64,000 nt of DNA from Hyperoplus lanceolatus (GCA_026929865.2 CM049405.1:18808501-18872500), one strand, 5' to 3'; shown: positions 34,400-49,430, counted from the first letter of the stretch. Notes: a model not told the origin generated them from the letters alone. Made by a program: numbers and translations.

Positions 34400-37170
34400 A
34401 ACCTCCAACAACCACACATGCATGACTGTTTACCCCCTTCTCCCTGAAACATCCATCTTCACATCTGCCCACTCAGATCACTGTTTCCCCCCGTCAATAA
34501 GCCACGCCTCCACGGTCGTGGTGGTGGAATAGCCACATTTTTCAGACAAAGCATCACTACAAGTACAATCACCATCCCGGCCCCCCTCTCATTTGAACAC
34601 ATTGTTTTTAAACTGTCTGGACCCAAACCCCTGGTTACTGCAGTCATTTATCGCCCCCCCCCCCAAAAAAAAAAAAAAACAACAACTCAGCCTTCCTATC
34701 TGACCTATCTGACTTCCTGACTCACCTCTGTGCCATCACTCCATCCATTCTGCTACTTGGTGACTTCAACATACATGTCGACTCATCCGACTCCAAAACC
34801 TCTACAGAACTCCTGGACATCTTAAACAGCTTCAACTTCACCCAACATGTAGATTTTCCAACTCATAAAAAAGGACACTGGACCTTGTCTGCACCACCGG
34901 CATCACCATCAGCAATCTGTCCAGCTCCGAACTCACCATCTCCGACCACCTGGCTATCACCATGGACATTCTCATCCCCACACCACAAGTCAAGCAAAAA
35001 CGCTCTATAACTTTCCGGAATCTCAAATCAATCCAACCCACATCTCTGTCCTTCCTTTTGGTCGATACCATCCCTGACTCCGCCCTCATCCAGAACGCCT
35101 CCCCTACTGACCTGGTCACAATATATAATGACACCCTCTCCTCCCGTCTCAATCCGCTCGCTCCAATAATAACAAAGACTGTCTCTTTCACTCACTCCAC
35201 CCCCTGGCACACCGATCATCTCCATCTCCTCAAATCCAAGGGCCGCCAACTCGAACGGCTAACCAATAAAACCGGTCTCACTATCCACAAAGATGCCTAT
35301 AAACAACACCAACAGCTCTACAAAGACGCCCTCAACAGTGCACGCTCCACCTACTACTCCTCCATCATACAATCAGGCAGCAACAATCCCAAGAATCTGT
35401 TTTCCACCATAAACAAATTACTCAAACCTCTGGACACCATCACCAACTCCTTCATGGTCACTAAACGCATCTAATTTTTCTCAAACATCCAAAGATCAAT
35501 AGACAATATACACAGTCAAATGATCAACGCTTCCACCTCCACTGTCTCTTCTCTGGAACCTCCACTACCCTCTGCGGCCATTCACTCACTCTCCTCATTC
35601 AATGAAATCACCCCGGCAGACCTATCTGCCATTCTCACTGGCATGAAAACCTCAACCTGCATCCTGGACCCCATCCCCTCCACCCTAGCCATGGCCTGTC
35701 TTCCCTCACTCTTGCCCCTGATCACCTCAGTTATAAACTCCTCTCTGTCCACTGGCCTAGTCCCCCCCGCCCTCAAACTCGCTGCTGTCACCCCCTACTT
35801 AAAAAACCTGGACTTGACCCTGAAACACTCAGCAATTTCCGACCCATCTCCAACCTCCCCTTCCTATCAAACATTTTAGAAAGAACCGTTGCCTCGCAGT
35901 TAAAATCACACCTCGACTACAATAACCTCTATGAACCTTTCCAATCCGGCTTCCGCTCCAGACACAGCACCGAAACAGCTCTTTTATAGGTCACAAATGA
36001 CATTCTCCTCTCTGCTGACTCTGGTTCCCTCTCCATCCTTATCTTCCTTGACCTCAGCGCCGCATGCGATACCATCAACCACTCCATCCTCATCTCCTGC
36101 CTCTAGTCCTCACTTGGCATCACTGGCACCGCTCTCACCTGGTTAATTTCCTATCTCTCTGACAATTAATTTCAGTCAACAACTGCAAATCCCCCACCTC
36201 CCCAGTCACTCATGGTGTTCACTCCCCAGTCACTCAGGGCTCTGTACAAGGTCCCCTACTTTTCATCATCTACATCCTCCCACTCGGTCAAATCCTCCAC
36301 CAACATGGCCTCCATTTTCACTGTTACGCTGATGACATTCAGATCTACCTCTTCACCAACACCATCTCTGCAGCCACCCATTGCACCCTCACCACCTGCC
36401 TCACTGATGTCAAAACTTGGATGCAACACAACTTCCTCAAACTAAATTGCAATAAATCAGAAATCCTCATCCTTGGCCCAAACTCCCTCACTCGCTCCAC
36501 CCAGGACTTCTCACTTAATATTGATTGTTCCATTGTCACCCCCTCCACTCACATCCGCAACCTAGGTATCATCCTTGACCCCACCCTCTCATTCCTCCCC
36601 CATGTAAACCACATTACAAAAACAAACCTTCTTTCACCTCAGGAACATCACTCGTCTCCGTCCCTCCCTATCACTCTCAGCCGCTGAAACTCTGGTCCAC
36701 ACATTCATTTCATCCCGCCTTGATTACTGTAACTCCATCCTATACGTCTCATCAAAACACTTACTTAATAAACTGCAATATGTTCAAAACTCCGCAGCCC
36801 GTATACTCACATCCACCCGCTGCTCAGACCACATCACCCCTGTCCTCCAAGACCTTCACCGGCTTCCCATCAAATACCGGATTGATTTAAAAGTATTACT
36901 CATCACCTTCAAAGCCCTCAACAACCTGGCCCCCCCCTACCTCTCGAACCTTCTCCACCGCCATACCCCACCCGCTGTCTCAGGTCCTCAGATGCCAACC
37001 TCCTCCACCCCATCAGGACCAACCTCCGGTCCTGGGGAGACAGAGCCTTTGCTGCAGCCGCCCCCGCCCTCTGGAATGCCCTCCCCAACGACATCCGCAA
37101 TACCAACACTCTGTCATCCTTCAAAACAGCCCTAAAACACACCTTTTCACCCTTGCTTTTAACCTTTAAA
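34400..37170 (+). pseudogene. LINE ORF2: endonuclease and reverse transcriptase, degenerate
   Basis: Pieces in different frames give endonuclease parts (RGGGIATFF near 34520, SILLLGDFNIHVDSS near 34750), the linker (34962-35474, SARSTYYSSIIQSGSNNPKN), RT fingers and palm (35520-35879, then LDLSAACDTINHS near 36050), the active-site codons for YADD at 36325-36336, and the C-terminal part (SRLDYCNSILY near 36715, ALWNALPNDIRNTN near 37070). Stops occur at 35475, near 35986, 36105 and 36166. The RT Asp pair is intact although the frame is broken. It needs no downstream neighbour; it would have copied its own RNA at nicked DNA. Confidence 0.85.
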
Positions 37171-37251
37171 CGTTACGTTTTGTTTGTTTGTTTTGTTTAG
37201 CTTTTGTGAAGCGTCATTGAGCACTGGGAAAAGCGCTATATAAATTTGATC

Positions 37252-37253
<2 letters not shown>

Positions 37254-37305
<52 letters not shown>
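37254..37305. repeat. (TTA)n tail of the L2-like LINE
   Basis: About 17 units of ATT directly after the LINE 3' untranslated region. The 3' end of L2 copies is often such a short tandem repeat. Confidence 0.9.
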
Positions 37306-37740
37306 GAATTTGTCTTTAAAAACATTTAACCAAGTAAAAACAAAGTGTTGTATTAAACATTGTTACATTTACTAGGAAAAACAATCGTCCCTGTACACAT
37401 TTCTGTTAAACGTAAACTATGTATGCCCTTGATGTCAATTTTTCTTTAAATGGAAATGACCATATTTAGCTTGAGTGGAGCGGCACGACCAGGTGAAGGA
37501 AAACAATGCTGCAGATGAAGACAAATATATTTCTTAATGAAACTTTTGACGCTTGCATAACCAACTACCGGATGAGAAACCATTTTCAAACTAAACCTGA
37601 CACTGTTCTGTCAGAACAAAATCTAAATATAGGTCTATCATGTTTGGAAATGGGCTGCATTCATCAGGCAAGAATAACCTTGGCTGGTAGCGGACGTAAA
37701 TAAGAATGACTCACCAGGACCTTTTTTTGTTATTTGTATA
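37306..37740. other. Unannotated sequence
   Basis: Nothing recognised. A 65-codon plus-strand frame at 37506 has no similarity that I can see. Confidence 0.4.
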
Positions 37741-38190
37741 TTAAAGGTGAAATGAGTGATATATTTAGGTTAATATAAGTATTAAATCACTCTATATTCA
37801 TACAGTGATCACTTATATAGTGTGCACGTTTCATACCTCCGATCTCTGTCACCCGCTCTGCATATAATCGGCAAATTAAATTTTCAGGGATCCCGAAAAT
37901 GGTATCCAATCAGAAGAAAGAACGTTGCAAACTGGCACCCAGTGCACCCGCAGAGCGACGGATGGGTGAATGTTTATGTGCCTACAATGGCGGAGCAGGT
38001 AAAAATCCTTCCCAATGTCTGGTTTGATGGTTTTTATCATGTTTTATCACACTTACTTATTTGAGATGATGCTAGATAACTCGCTGTTTGAAGACGCAGT
38101 GCATTAATGTGGTGACGTGGGGACGAGGGAGGGGACTGCTAACTGACAGGAAGTTAGCTTAACTGACCATTCCGCTTACTGAACCTTTAA
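37741..38190. mobile_element. Possible MITE with TTAA ends
   Basis: TTAAAGGTGAAAT at the left and GAACCTTTAA at the right give an 8-bp inverted repeat including TTAA on both sides. The 450-bp interior is non-coding and GC-richer than its surroundings. The short inverted repeat makes this a weaker call than the other TTAA elements. Confidence 0.45.
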
Positions 38191-38349
38191 AGGCACATAT
38201 TCTTCACAAATGTAAAAGCATTATTGTAGTATTTTAATCAAACTGTGTTAGGCCCTAAGGCCTCTCTCTGTTTGAGGTCAAAATGCTGAACTTGACTATA
38301 ATTAAAAATGTTATGGAATATGTATATTAGGAATATGACAGTGTATGCA

Positions 38350-38437
38350 TTTTAAACTGGTGCGATGGAAAGTATAGTGCTGCAGACAATCATCGAAAGA
38401 TACTGTTGGAAAAAAAACATGATACATAAAGTGTTTT
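38350..38437. repeat. 88-bp direct repeat, left copy
   Basis: Runs from TTTTAAACTGGTGCG to AAAGTGTTTT. The copy at 38822-38909 differs by one base (GATACATAAA against GATATATAAA). Confidence 0.95.
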
Positions 38438-38591
38438 TTTTTTCTCAAGAGAGTTGACTGGTTTTATTGATTTTTTTTATTTTTTTTATTTTTTATTATT
38501 GTCACAGGCAATTTATAACATCCAAAGGGGGAATCGTTGCAAACATTCGGTACATATCTACACATACCTACATGCATATACACCTATACAC

Positions 38592-38656
<65 letters not shown>

Positions 38657-38821
38657 TTTATATATATATATATACACATACATACATACATCCACACATG
38701 TAGTAGTTTCTGTAGAAGAAACAAAAGATATGTTTAAAAAAAAAAGAAATAAAAAAAAAAAGATTATAATAAATCAAATGTCAGTGCATGGTCAAGGCTC
38801 TGCAGACTGGCATGTAAACAG
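38438..38821 (-). mobile_element. L1-like 3' tail insertion framed by the 88-bp repeat
   Basis: It starts with a T-rich run and TTTTATTGATTTTTTTTATT, then TTTATAACATCCAAAGGGGG, AC and TA microsatellites, and A-rich runs. On the minus strand this reads as a LINE 3' untranslated region ending in an A-rich tail. With the T-run touching the left repeat copy, the structure fits a 5'-truncated L1-type insertion whose target duplication is exceptionally long (88 bp). A plain tandem duplication is the alternative. Confidence 0.5.
38594..38652. repeat. (AT)n microsatellite
   Basis: Continuous TA dinucleotides; a second TA run follows at about 38660-38673 and then (ACAT)n. Confidence 0.95.
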
Positions 38822-38909
38822 TTTTAAACTGGTGCGATGGAAAGTATAGTGCTGCAGACAATCATCGAAAGATACTGTTGGAAAAAAAACATGATATATA
38901 AAGTGTTTT
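38822..38909. repeat. 88-bp direct repeat, right copy
   Basis: Partner of 38350-38437 with one substitution, so the duplication is recent. Confidence 0.95.
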
Positions 38910-39037
38910 CTTTTTAAAATCAACAAACATGCAACTGTGCCTAAATACAGTATAGAGGGAAAAAACTGCCTTTTTCCCCCTTCCACCTTTATATTGGATG
39001 CATTACATTGCATTTGTGAACATAGGCAGTTGTGGAC

Positions 39038-39112
39038 TAGCGTGTTTCTACCAGACCATCGTGAAGGGAAATGAAAATTGAGCGGAAGTAGGTAGGTGGG
39101 CGGTACCAGGCT
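39038..39112. mobile_element. 75-bp deletion derivative of the 5979-6576 family
   Basis: It begins TAGCGTGTTTCTACCAGACC and ends GTGGGCGGTACCAGGCT, the same ends as the 598-bp element (shared ACCAGACCATCGT on the left and CGGAAGTAGG on the right). The two ends are joined at ATCGTGAAGGGAAA. The 10-bp AGTTGTGGAC occurs on both sides (39028-39037, 39113-39122), giving the same type of target duplication. Confidence 0.7.
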
Positions 39113-39122
39113 AGTTGTGGAC

Positions 39123-40468
<1,346 letters not shown>

Positions 40469-41316
40469 TTAAAGGTGCCCTGAGGAGTTTTCTTGTACAT
40501 AAACACAATTTCTGATTATATTCAGTGTGGCTTAAAAACAGTGCATGTATCCTTGAGGTCTAACAAAAACTAGAGATCAAAAACGCCCCGAGGCACCAAG
40601 GGTTCGCAGAGAAAGAAAGGAGACAGAGAAATTATTTGTTCGTATTGTTTGTACAATGATTCATGCAAATTTGGAGGCATAAGCGCCAACCTATCAAATG
40701 GATCCTGCTCAGACCATCTAGTAAGCTTTTGTCATGTGTAATTGGCTGGCTCAAACACTCAGACCTCTCCAAAAACAGCAGAAAATAATAATTCCACACG
40801 CAACTGGTGTGAGCATCTAAAGTCCTGCTTCAGTTTAGATCTTCCAGCCATGAGCAGAGTGCAAGCGATGCATCTTCAGCCTCCAATTTCATGATGTGCA
40901 GGCAGCACATATTTTTGATGCACAATGGGGTTCCTTCATTAATTATTTAAATATTTTGACACGCCAGATCTTACAGTTATTGACCTTCAAAGTTAGATAG
41001 TTTATATTGCAGCTGACTTTCTTTTTCTGTCTTTTTTTTTGTTTAATGTAGAGTCAGCGATTCCAGAAAAATGCTTGTCGTCAAAATCAGTGAATATCTC
41101 ATGACGTTCCGCTACCTGTCCGTACTGTGTGGGTGCTGAAAATAAAATCTAGTGTAAATACAAAGTGGCCCTGTAAACTTGTATGTTGCTCACTACGGAA
41201 GACCCCCTTTGTTTACGTGCTCTTTGTTTACATACTAGTTTTTTACAGAGCCTAGGCTGTGTAATAACACCAGATTTATTTTCAGCACATACACAATTGG
41301 CTGACTCCACCTTTAA
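40469..41316. mobile_element. Non-autonomous TIR element with TTAA ends
   Basis: TTAAAGGTGCCCTGAGGAGT at the left is matched by CACCTTTAA at the right (9-bp perfect inverted repeat including TTAA). The start sequence is one I associate with a common teleost interspersed repeat. The 848-bp interior has no transposase frame. TTAA on both sides again suggests a piggyBac- or Kolobok-type transposase acting in trans. Confidence 0.55.
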
Positions 41317-43003
<1,687 letters not shown>

Positions 43004-43292
43004 CATCACAGACTGAGTCCTCAGCTTGGGGGAAACTACTCCCCTCATTCAGTTTCACAGCAGGGAGACCAATTTTTCATTTAAAAAGAGTCTTTAACAA
43101 AAGCTCAATGTCTGTACCCTCTGAATTAGAGATAGGAACATTGAGGATAGCTCAATGTCATGTCATACATAAACAAATAAAAAAGTATAGAATTCATAAA
43201 AATATTCCAGATTTATTTTCAAAGTAAATGTTCAGTTTTTTTTTCAGACATAGTGGAAAGATGGGACAGCTGTATTCACCAACAATAATTAA

Positions 43293-43869
43293 TTACAGTG
43301 GACCTATTATACTTTTCGACTTTTATGACCTATAAACGTTGTTATAATGATTTATAGTCATGTTTAACCATACTAGCGTATCAAATAATTCCGTACATGC
43401 ATTTAGACGTATTCCCTGCTGACCGTCTGGGGTGGCTGTGCAGAGCGCTAAACACTAGGGCAGCCGGTCGAGAAATCATGTGTTCAAATCGGTTCAAATT
43501 TCCTGCCATTGTGTTGTCACGATTCCGGATTTTTCCATGTATGTTAACGTGCTGCTCAGGCAAGCTCCGGCCATGCCCCCACCTTCCTGCTCTCAGTCAA
43601 ATCTGCCTGCGCGCTGCTGAAATTGTTCCGGAAGGAAGGTAACCAATCACAACGGAGTGGGGTTTGCAGGAGGGGGTGGGGGAGGGGGCGGAGAAGCACA
43701 AAGCAGAGCGTTGAGAGTTGAGAGTTACTGCTGTGCGCGCTAGGGTGAGAGGAAGAGTGTCCCGAAAATCTACATGGTTTTTTGTGATGTGATTTGTGTC
43801 AGGTTGCTCTATAGCAGTCTTTAACAAGAAATTAAGACCAGAAAAGTAGTATAATAGGAGATCTTTAAG
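43293..43869. mobile_element. TIR element with tRNA-like internal segment, copy 1
   Basis: The left end GGACCTATTATAC and the inverted right end (AGATCTCCTATTATAC) are related, and the right end finishes CTTTAA. The last 40 bp (from AAATTAAGACCAGAAAAGTA to the TTTAA) are identical to the copy at 55265-55722. Near 43430-43500 GGTGGCTGTGCAGAGCGC resembles a pol III box A and GTGTTCAAATCGG a box B. Left TTAA is not preserved (TTAC). Non-coding. Confidence 0.7.
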
Positions 43870-46800
43870 CTATTTCATCGTTCACTTAGGTGCATGTGGC
43901 ATTTCAAATATTCACACAAAAGAAAACCACATAAGTAAAATAAACAAATTCTCTATTTGCATTTATTTGGTTGAGTTCACTTTTTGCTTAGTTCTCAGTA
44001 TTCGAAGCATGTGTCTGTATTTTGTTCTGTTGTATTTGTATCTCTTTATTTGCTGTGAGTTTCTGTATTTGACTGTGTTTTCTCATGTTGTAGCAAGTCT
44101 GCAAGTGTTAATTTTGTTTTGTTTTAGATGCAAAATTTTTTGAAAGTTGCAATATGTTAAGCTATCGGGGCCACTTAAATCGGCCCCCATAATCAGTGCC
44201 AAATTTCATCTTTCATGATAATGTGAAAAAGGATCAATGAATGATATGTTAATGGACATGTGTAAAGTCCTGCTAACCACATTCCTGTGCACACCCAAAC
44301 TTCTCCCACACATGCTCCTTACAGTTGTGCTGCCCTCTTATAAATCTTCACTCATTAATCATTTAGAGGAAGCAATTTGTGGAGCACCTGTCCCAAGCAG
44401 AAGGCCATTAGGGTTTTCGATGGAAGGAGCACTTGCGGGTCGATTGGCTTTTCACTACAACTACAATTGGAAGACATTGGATTGTGTGCTACACTTAGCC
44501 ACTAGCTTTAAGATAATGGGTTTGAAGCAAAGCTCAACGTTGTTAATGTTACAGTAGGTACATTGACATTTTGTTTAAGTTGATATTTGTATGGGTAATA
44601 CAGATCATATTTGAGAATTAGTACATTTTTTATGAATGAAAGTTAAATCCATTGTTTAGTATATCTACGTTCTGTGAACAGCCACGGGTCTTTTATAGCC
44701 CAGTCTTCGATGAGAACACATTGAACAGGTTTCCAAACAGACTTGCTTATATCGTCTAATCATCAAAAATTTTGTCTTTGCAAAAAAAATGTTTGCTGAG
44801 ATATGCCTTTCTTAAAATACAGTATCCTATTTAATTTACCAGTGATGATTTTAGTGACCATGACCACCTGTTTAATGACCAAAGATGGATGTTCATTTTA
44901 AGCACTGAATAGAACAAATAAACAACTCATCGCAGGCCCATGTTCCTTGACTGCATCAGGTGAAGGGCATTTTGTCAATAATTGAAAAAAAAATGTGCTT
45001 GCTATTCATTGCTTCGAATACAAGGGCCACATTACTTGCCCAGATTCTCATTAGCAATTCTCTTCTTCCCCTCAGAGGATTATCCACCTGGAGCAGTTGT
45101 CTGTCACTCTGGCTGTGCTGCAAAGCCAAGGGGAAGCCCTGGGGACTTCTCCAGCCGCGGAATACAATGTACACTATACAGTATCAGCTTGAGCAAGGAC
45201 AAGACCCATCAATATTAGTCTGTCATCTTATCTGATAGAGACAAGCCCAGTGCTGAATCACCAACTTCAGAATAGGTTCCATGTTTTGTAATGCACTTCA
45301 CTTCACTCTCTTCTATGAATATGAATGGCCTCTACACTCCCTAACTCCTCAAACTTTTCTTCTACTTTGCAGAATATAAAAGTTGCATTTGGTGCATGCA
45401 AAAAAGGGCTAATACACTCCTTTAAACTTGGTAACATGCAAGCGGAGTGCACGTTTAATATATAATCAAATGAGCATTAGATGTGTAGGTTGATTTAGGT
45501 ATTTGTATTAGATCTATTCAGCCCCAAACAGGTCTGCTGGGCAGATTTATGAGTACAGTCAATTCAACACAATCCTGGTACACTCACCTTAGACCCTTAT
45601 TAACTCTACATGTGGAAATAAATTGAGCAGGAAAGTGCAACCACAGAGCTGGAAGGTAAAAATCCGCTGTGGGACAAAATACAGTGAAAATGCCATACAA
45701 AAGCAATGAGGTGTATTTTGTGCTCTGCCTTCTTCCCTAGTGCCTTAAATAATTAAAAGCTCTATGTCCCCAACCGCTCACCCCCATTTAGTTTTTGTGT
45801 ATCTCTTAACACTCAACTTTGTTAAAGTCAGGTCCACCACCAGACACCTAGTCATCCATCTTTCGTCTGGTTAAGCACTATTAATTGTCCACACATGTAT
45901 CATGCGGTGTTGTTTATTAATTCACATCCTGCGCCCATTAGGTCCCATCAAGCATCTCCTGACAAATGGCCATCCATTAGACGACTCAGTCTTTCTAATG
46001 AGAGACAGTCTGGTGTGTGTTGCTCCCGTTACAAACAGCTCTATGGGATGTAAAACATTTTTCATTTCTCATCCTCAGTTTGGGTTACTCCGGTGATCTG
46101 TCATCTGTCAACTGAAAACTGCACCACAAGAACAATCAGTAAAAAAAATAATAGTTGCTTTTTCATAAAGAAACTTTCATAAACAAAATGCAGCTATATA
46201 CTTATCATACATACAGGGAGACATTTGTATGTGAGCTACTATAACATCCTACAGTATTACCTACTGTAGCAGCCCAACAGTATACATTGCTATAACTCAC
46301 TCTAAACTGGAATGATGGGGTGTTTAGTTCACTCTCCTAAGGTAGATACCATGACGATTGACCAGTTTTAGGTGCATTGTGTTTTTTAAGTATATTAAGT
46401 AGTATATTACGTACAAAGAAGAAGCACACATTAAAACACAAGCATTTTGCTTAACATGGTTGTAGGCACTTTCAGCAAGAATAATCCATGACTATTCTTA
46501 TCATAATTTCTTTCAAAGGTACTATAAAACAGAAGTATATGATGCTTCATTTGCATTCTCAGAAGAAACAATAGTCCAATTTTGTAGGTACCATGTAGCA
46601 TGCAAATTGTAATACATATTGGAGATAACATATGTATTATTGTATCACATCATTTGCATTGATGTTTCATTAAACTGAACATTTGGATCTTCAGTTTTCT
46701 AAAACAAAATTGTCAAAGCTCAGTTTATTTTTATTTTTTTACCAAATTTGCCTGTTGGTGATCTCCTTGTCATCCAACCCTGCTTTAAAAGTAAATACAA

Positions 46801-47429
46801 ATATGAGATTGGTTAGGAAATTACATAGATTCTGCCGTCTGAAAAGTATGCTTTTACATTGAAAAAATTACAATATGGGTCAAAACATATGTGTAATCCA
46901 CAGAGTTAAATTTGGTTCAATACCTTGTGTTGCAGGTTGGTATCCATGGTATTAGGCTGTATACAATGGCAAACAGACCGATATGTTTGTGATGCATTGC
47001 AGCCTGGCCAGCCATTATGACAGTTCCATCATTTTAGCAATCTCAAGGTGGGCTACTTTATAACTTGTGACGCAATAGCAATTTTTCTTATAATGATGTT
47101 TGGGCAATTTTCCCATCTATCCAGTCTGCCAGGTAGAATAAACAAGGGCTGCCAAAAGAAAGTTTACAGCAAGTGAAGAGAGCTTGGGGAGTAATTCAGT
47201 ATTAACTGTTATGAAAAAGACATTTTCGTATATGTAAACTTTGTCTGATTATGCCGCTTACACAATCACTCAATTGAAGACAACAGGACATTAATTGATG
47301 ACTGTTTTAACTGGAGGTAACATGCTTTAAACCTTAACTGTTATAGTCAAGTGAACATAAACAATGCCTTTTATGGTGATCTTTAAAACAATCACCTTAC
47401 AGTAACATGTTGTACATGTATGACATCTG
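43870..47429. other. Unannotated sequence
   Basis: No repeat or gene established over about 3.5 kb. One spot near 45063-45165 looks exon-like (pyrimidine tract and AG, then a GC-rich open stretch) and is treated as a finding, not a feature. The rest is AT-rich background. Confidence 0.4.
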
Positions 47430-47522
47430 ACAAGTAATCACCTATTCGAACCATTTCAATCTGCCTTCAGGGCACGTCACTCTACCGAAACCGCACTCAC
47501 TAAAGTTGTAAACGATAGTCTG

Positions 47523-48200
47523 TTGATGATGGACTCCAACATGGCCTCTGTTCTGCTACTGTTGGACCTCAGTGCAGCGTTCGACACAATCGACCACGTC
47601 ATACTCCTGGATCGTCTGAAAAACCTGTTTGGCGTTACAGGAATAGCCCATGCCTGGTTGAAATCATACCTATCCGGCAGAACTCAGTGTGTCTCTTACA
47701 ACAACATAACATCCATTTTCACTGAAGTAAAAGATGGAGTACCTCAAGGTTCTGTTCTCGGACCACTGCTGTTCTCTTTGTACATATCACCCATAGGTCA
47801 AATTATTCGTAGCTTTGGGGTCAACTTTCATTGCTACGCGAACGATACTCAGCTCTATGTCCCGGTCAAAGTCAATGATAGTACCCAAATCATAATTTTA
47901 GAGGCTTGCTTATCTGCTTTTAAAAGCTGGATGTCGCAACACTTTCTTCTCCTGAATTCAGAAAAAACTGAATTACTATTAATCGGTCCTGCGCACATTA
48001 GAAATCAGCTTGAGCAATTTACTATTAATTCCGACAACTGCGTTATCTCGCAAAGCTTAACAGTAAGAAACCTTGGTGTTAAGTTCGATTCCAACCTGTC
48101 CTTTGATCAACACATCAAAGAAATTACTAAAATAGAATTTTTCCACCTACAAACCATATCCAAAATACGATCCAGTCTGTCCATGGCTGAGAAATATTAA
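47523..48200 (+). pseudogene. LINE reverse transcriptase, palm region
   Basis: 225-residue frame from an internal Met; homologous sequence continues upstream to about 47437. LLDLSAAFDTIDH (13-25) carries the first catalytic Asp, GVPQGSVLGPLLF (72-84) the next block, and the active-site box reads CYANDTQLY (104-112): Asn107 replaces the first Asp of the usual YADD pair. KSWMSQHFLLLNSEKTELLLI follows. The frame ends at a stop at 48198-48200 after a frameshift; the protein continues in the frame at 48254. Loss of the Asp should abolish polymerisation. Confidence 0.9.
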
Positions 48201-48670
48201 TACACGCCTTTGTATCTTCTAGGCTGGATTATTGTAACGCCCCACTGTCTGGATTGACCAGGTCAACTACTCGAGGCCTTCAAAGGGCCCAAAATGCTGC
48301 AGCGAGGCTTTTGACTAGAACTAGAACATTTGATCACATCACCCCCATTTTAGCCTCGCTGCACTGGCTCCCCATCCATGTCAGATCAGACTTTAAGGTG
48401 CTGCTTTTAACATATAAGGCATTAAATGGGCTTGCACCGACATGTCTGTCAGACCTGGTCACACTGTATGCACCGTCACTGGCATTACGGTCTATGAATA
48501 AAGAGGTCCTGTCTGTCCCCAGAGTCAATAAGACTGCCGGCAGAAGGGCCTTCTCCCATCGAGCTCCTTCATTGTGGAACACACTCCCGATACAGATCAG
48601 ACAATCTGAGTCTATTGAGGTGTTCAAATCGAGACTGAAGACTTATCTCTTTGAGTTAACTTTTAATTAG
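48201..48670 (+). pseudogene. LINE ORF2 C-terminal region
   Basis: Continues the preceding RT after a one-base frameshift. SSRLDYCNAPLSGL precedes the internal Met at 48254, followed by GLQRAQNAAARLLTRTRTFD, HWLPIHVRSDFKVLLLTYKA and PSLWNTLPIQIRQSESIEVF, the standard C-terminal order in L2/CR1-type LINEs. It ends at a normal stop, KTYLFELTFN. Confidence 0.88.
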
Positions 48671-49430
48671 AAACCCGTTTGGTTAGTGGGGTGGGGCCGG
48701 GGGCGTGGCGTCGTCGGGCGGTGGTCGCAGGAGTCTGCTGCGGCGGCGCCGCGTGCTATTGCTCTCTGGACCGTCAGGTGGGGGGGGGGGGCATCGTGTG
48801 CTGCTTGTGTCATTGGTGCACTGATGGGTGGTGGGTGGTGTTTTTAACTGTTTTTAATTGTTTAGACATGGGTTGCTTTGATCGTTCGGTTAAAGCAACC
48901 TTTGCAACTTGTGTTTTAACCGTTTTTAACTGCTTTTAACTGTTTTTGATATTTCTATTCACCTTTCCCTGCCTGGCGGTCCACTCTGAGGCGTCACTGT
49001 GGGCGTCTGTGTTTTGCTGCCTGGCTGCGGTGCTACTCTGGCTCTGGTCTGGGCATGCCGGTGGCTGCGGCGGATGCATTACACCCTTTTGCCTGTTGCC
49101 CCCGGCTTTGCTTCATTGGCCGGGCACATCCGGACCAGCGGGTCGGTCGGGCCGCTGTGGCCGCTGTGTTTCGCTTAATGTTCTTTTGTTTACTCATTGG
49201 TTTTGTCTGTCCTCTTCCAGCTTTCTCTGGTTGAGGCGAGACGGCGAGGATCTGGTCCCCCCTCAGCATCGGAAGTCCTCATGCATCCACACTATTTTTA
49301 TTTATATATTATGTTGTACTGTTTGACTTTGTTTTATTGTGTGCACTGTGAAGCCCACTGAGGCAAATGCGAATTTGTGATTCTGGGCTATACAAATAAA
49401 ATTGATTTGATTTGATTTTAATATTATCAC

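Larger units (their letters stand above)
32777..37305 (+). mobile_element. L2-like LINE, near full length, decayed
   Basis: In order: 5' minisatellite, ORF1 with SGNH-esterase-like domain, ORF2 with endonuclease (LLLGDFNIH near 34760), linker and RT, a short 3' untranslated region with AGCGCTATATAAATTTGATC, and a (TTA)n tail. Both ORFs in one orientation, the esterase-type ORF1 and the tail match the L2 clade. ORF2 carries several stops and frameshifts, the endonuclease start is missing, and a foreign tail-like piece sits at 34213-34345. Inactive. Confidence 0.85.
47430..49430 (+). mobile_element. L2/CR1-type LINE, 5'-truncated
   Basis: It starts inside RT (SNHLFEPFQSAFR near 47437) and runs through the RT palm, thumb and C-terminal part, a GC-rich 3' untranslated region of about 750 bp (48671-49420), and a (TTGAT)n tail after GCTATACAAATAAAATTGAT. 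The 3' region is shared, inverted, with 58827-59790, so both come from one family. One frameshift near 48200 and one changed active-site residue make it inactive. Confidence 0.85.

Noticed and set aside
38454..38849. 131-residue frame rich in Tyr-Ile repeats
   Set aside because: Created by the AT microsatellite inside the L1-like tail insertion.
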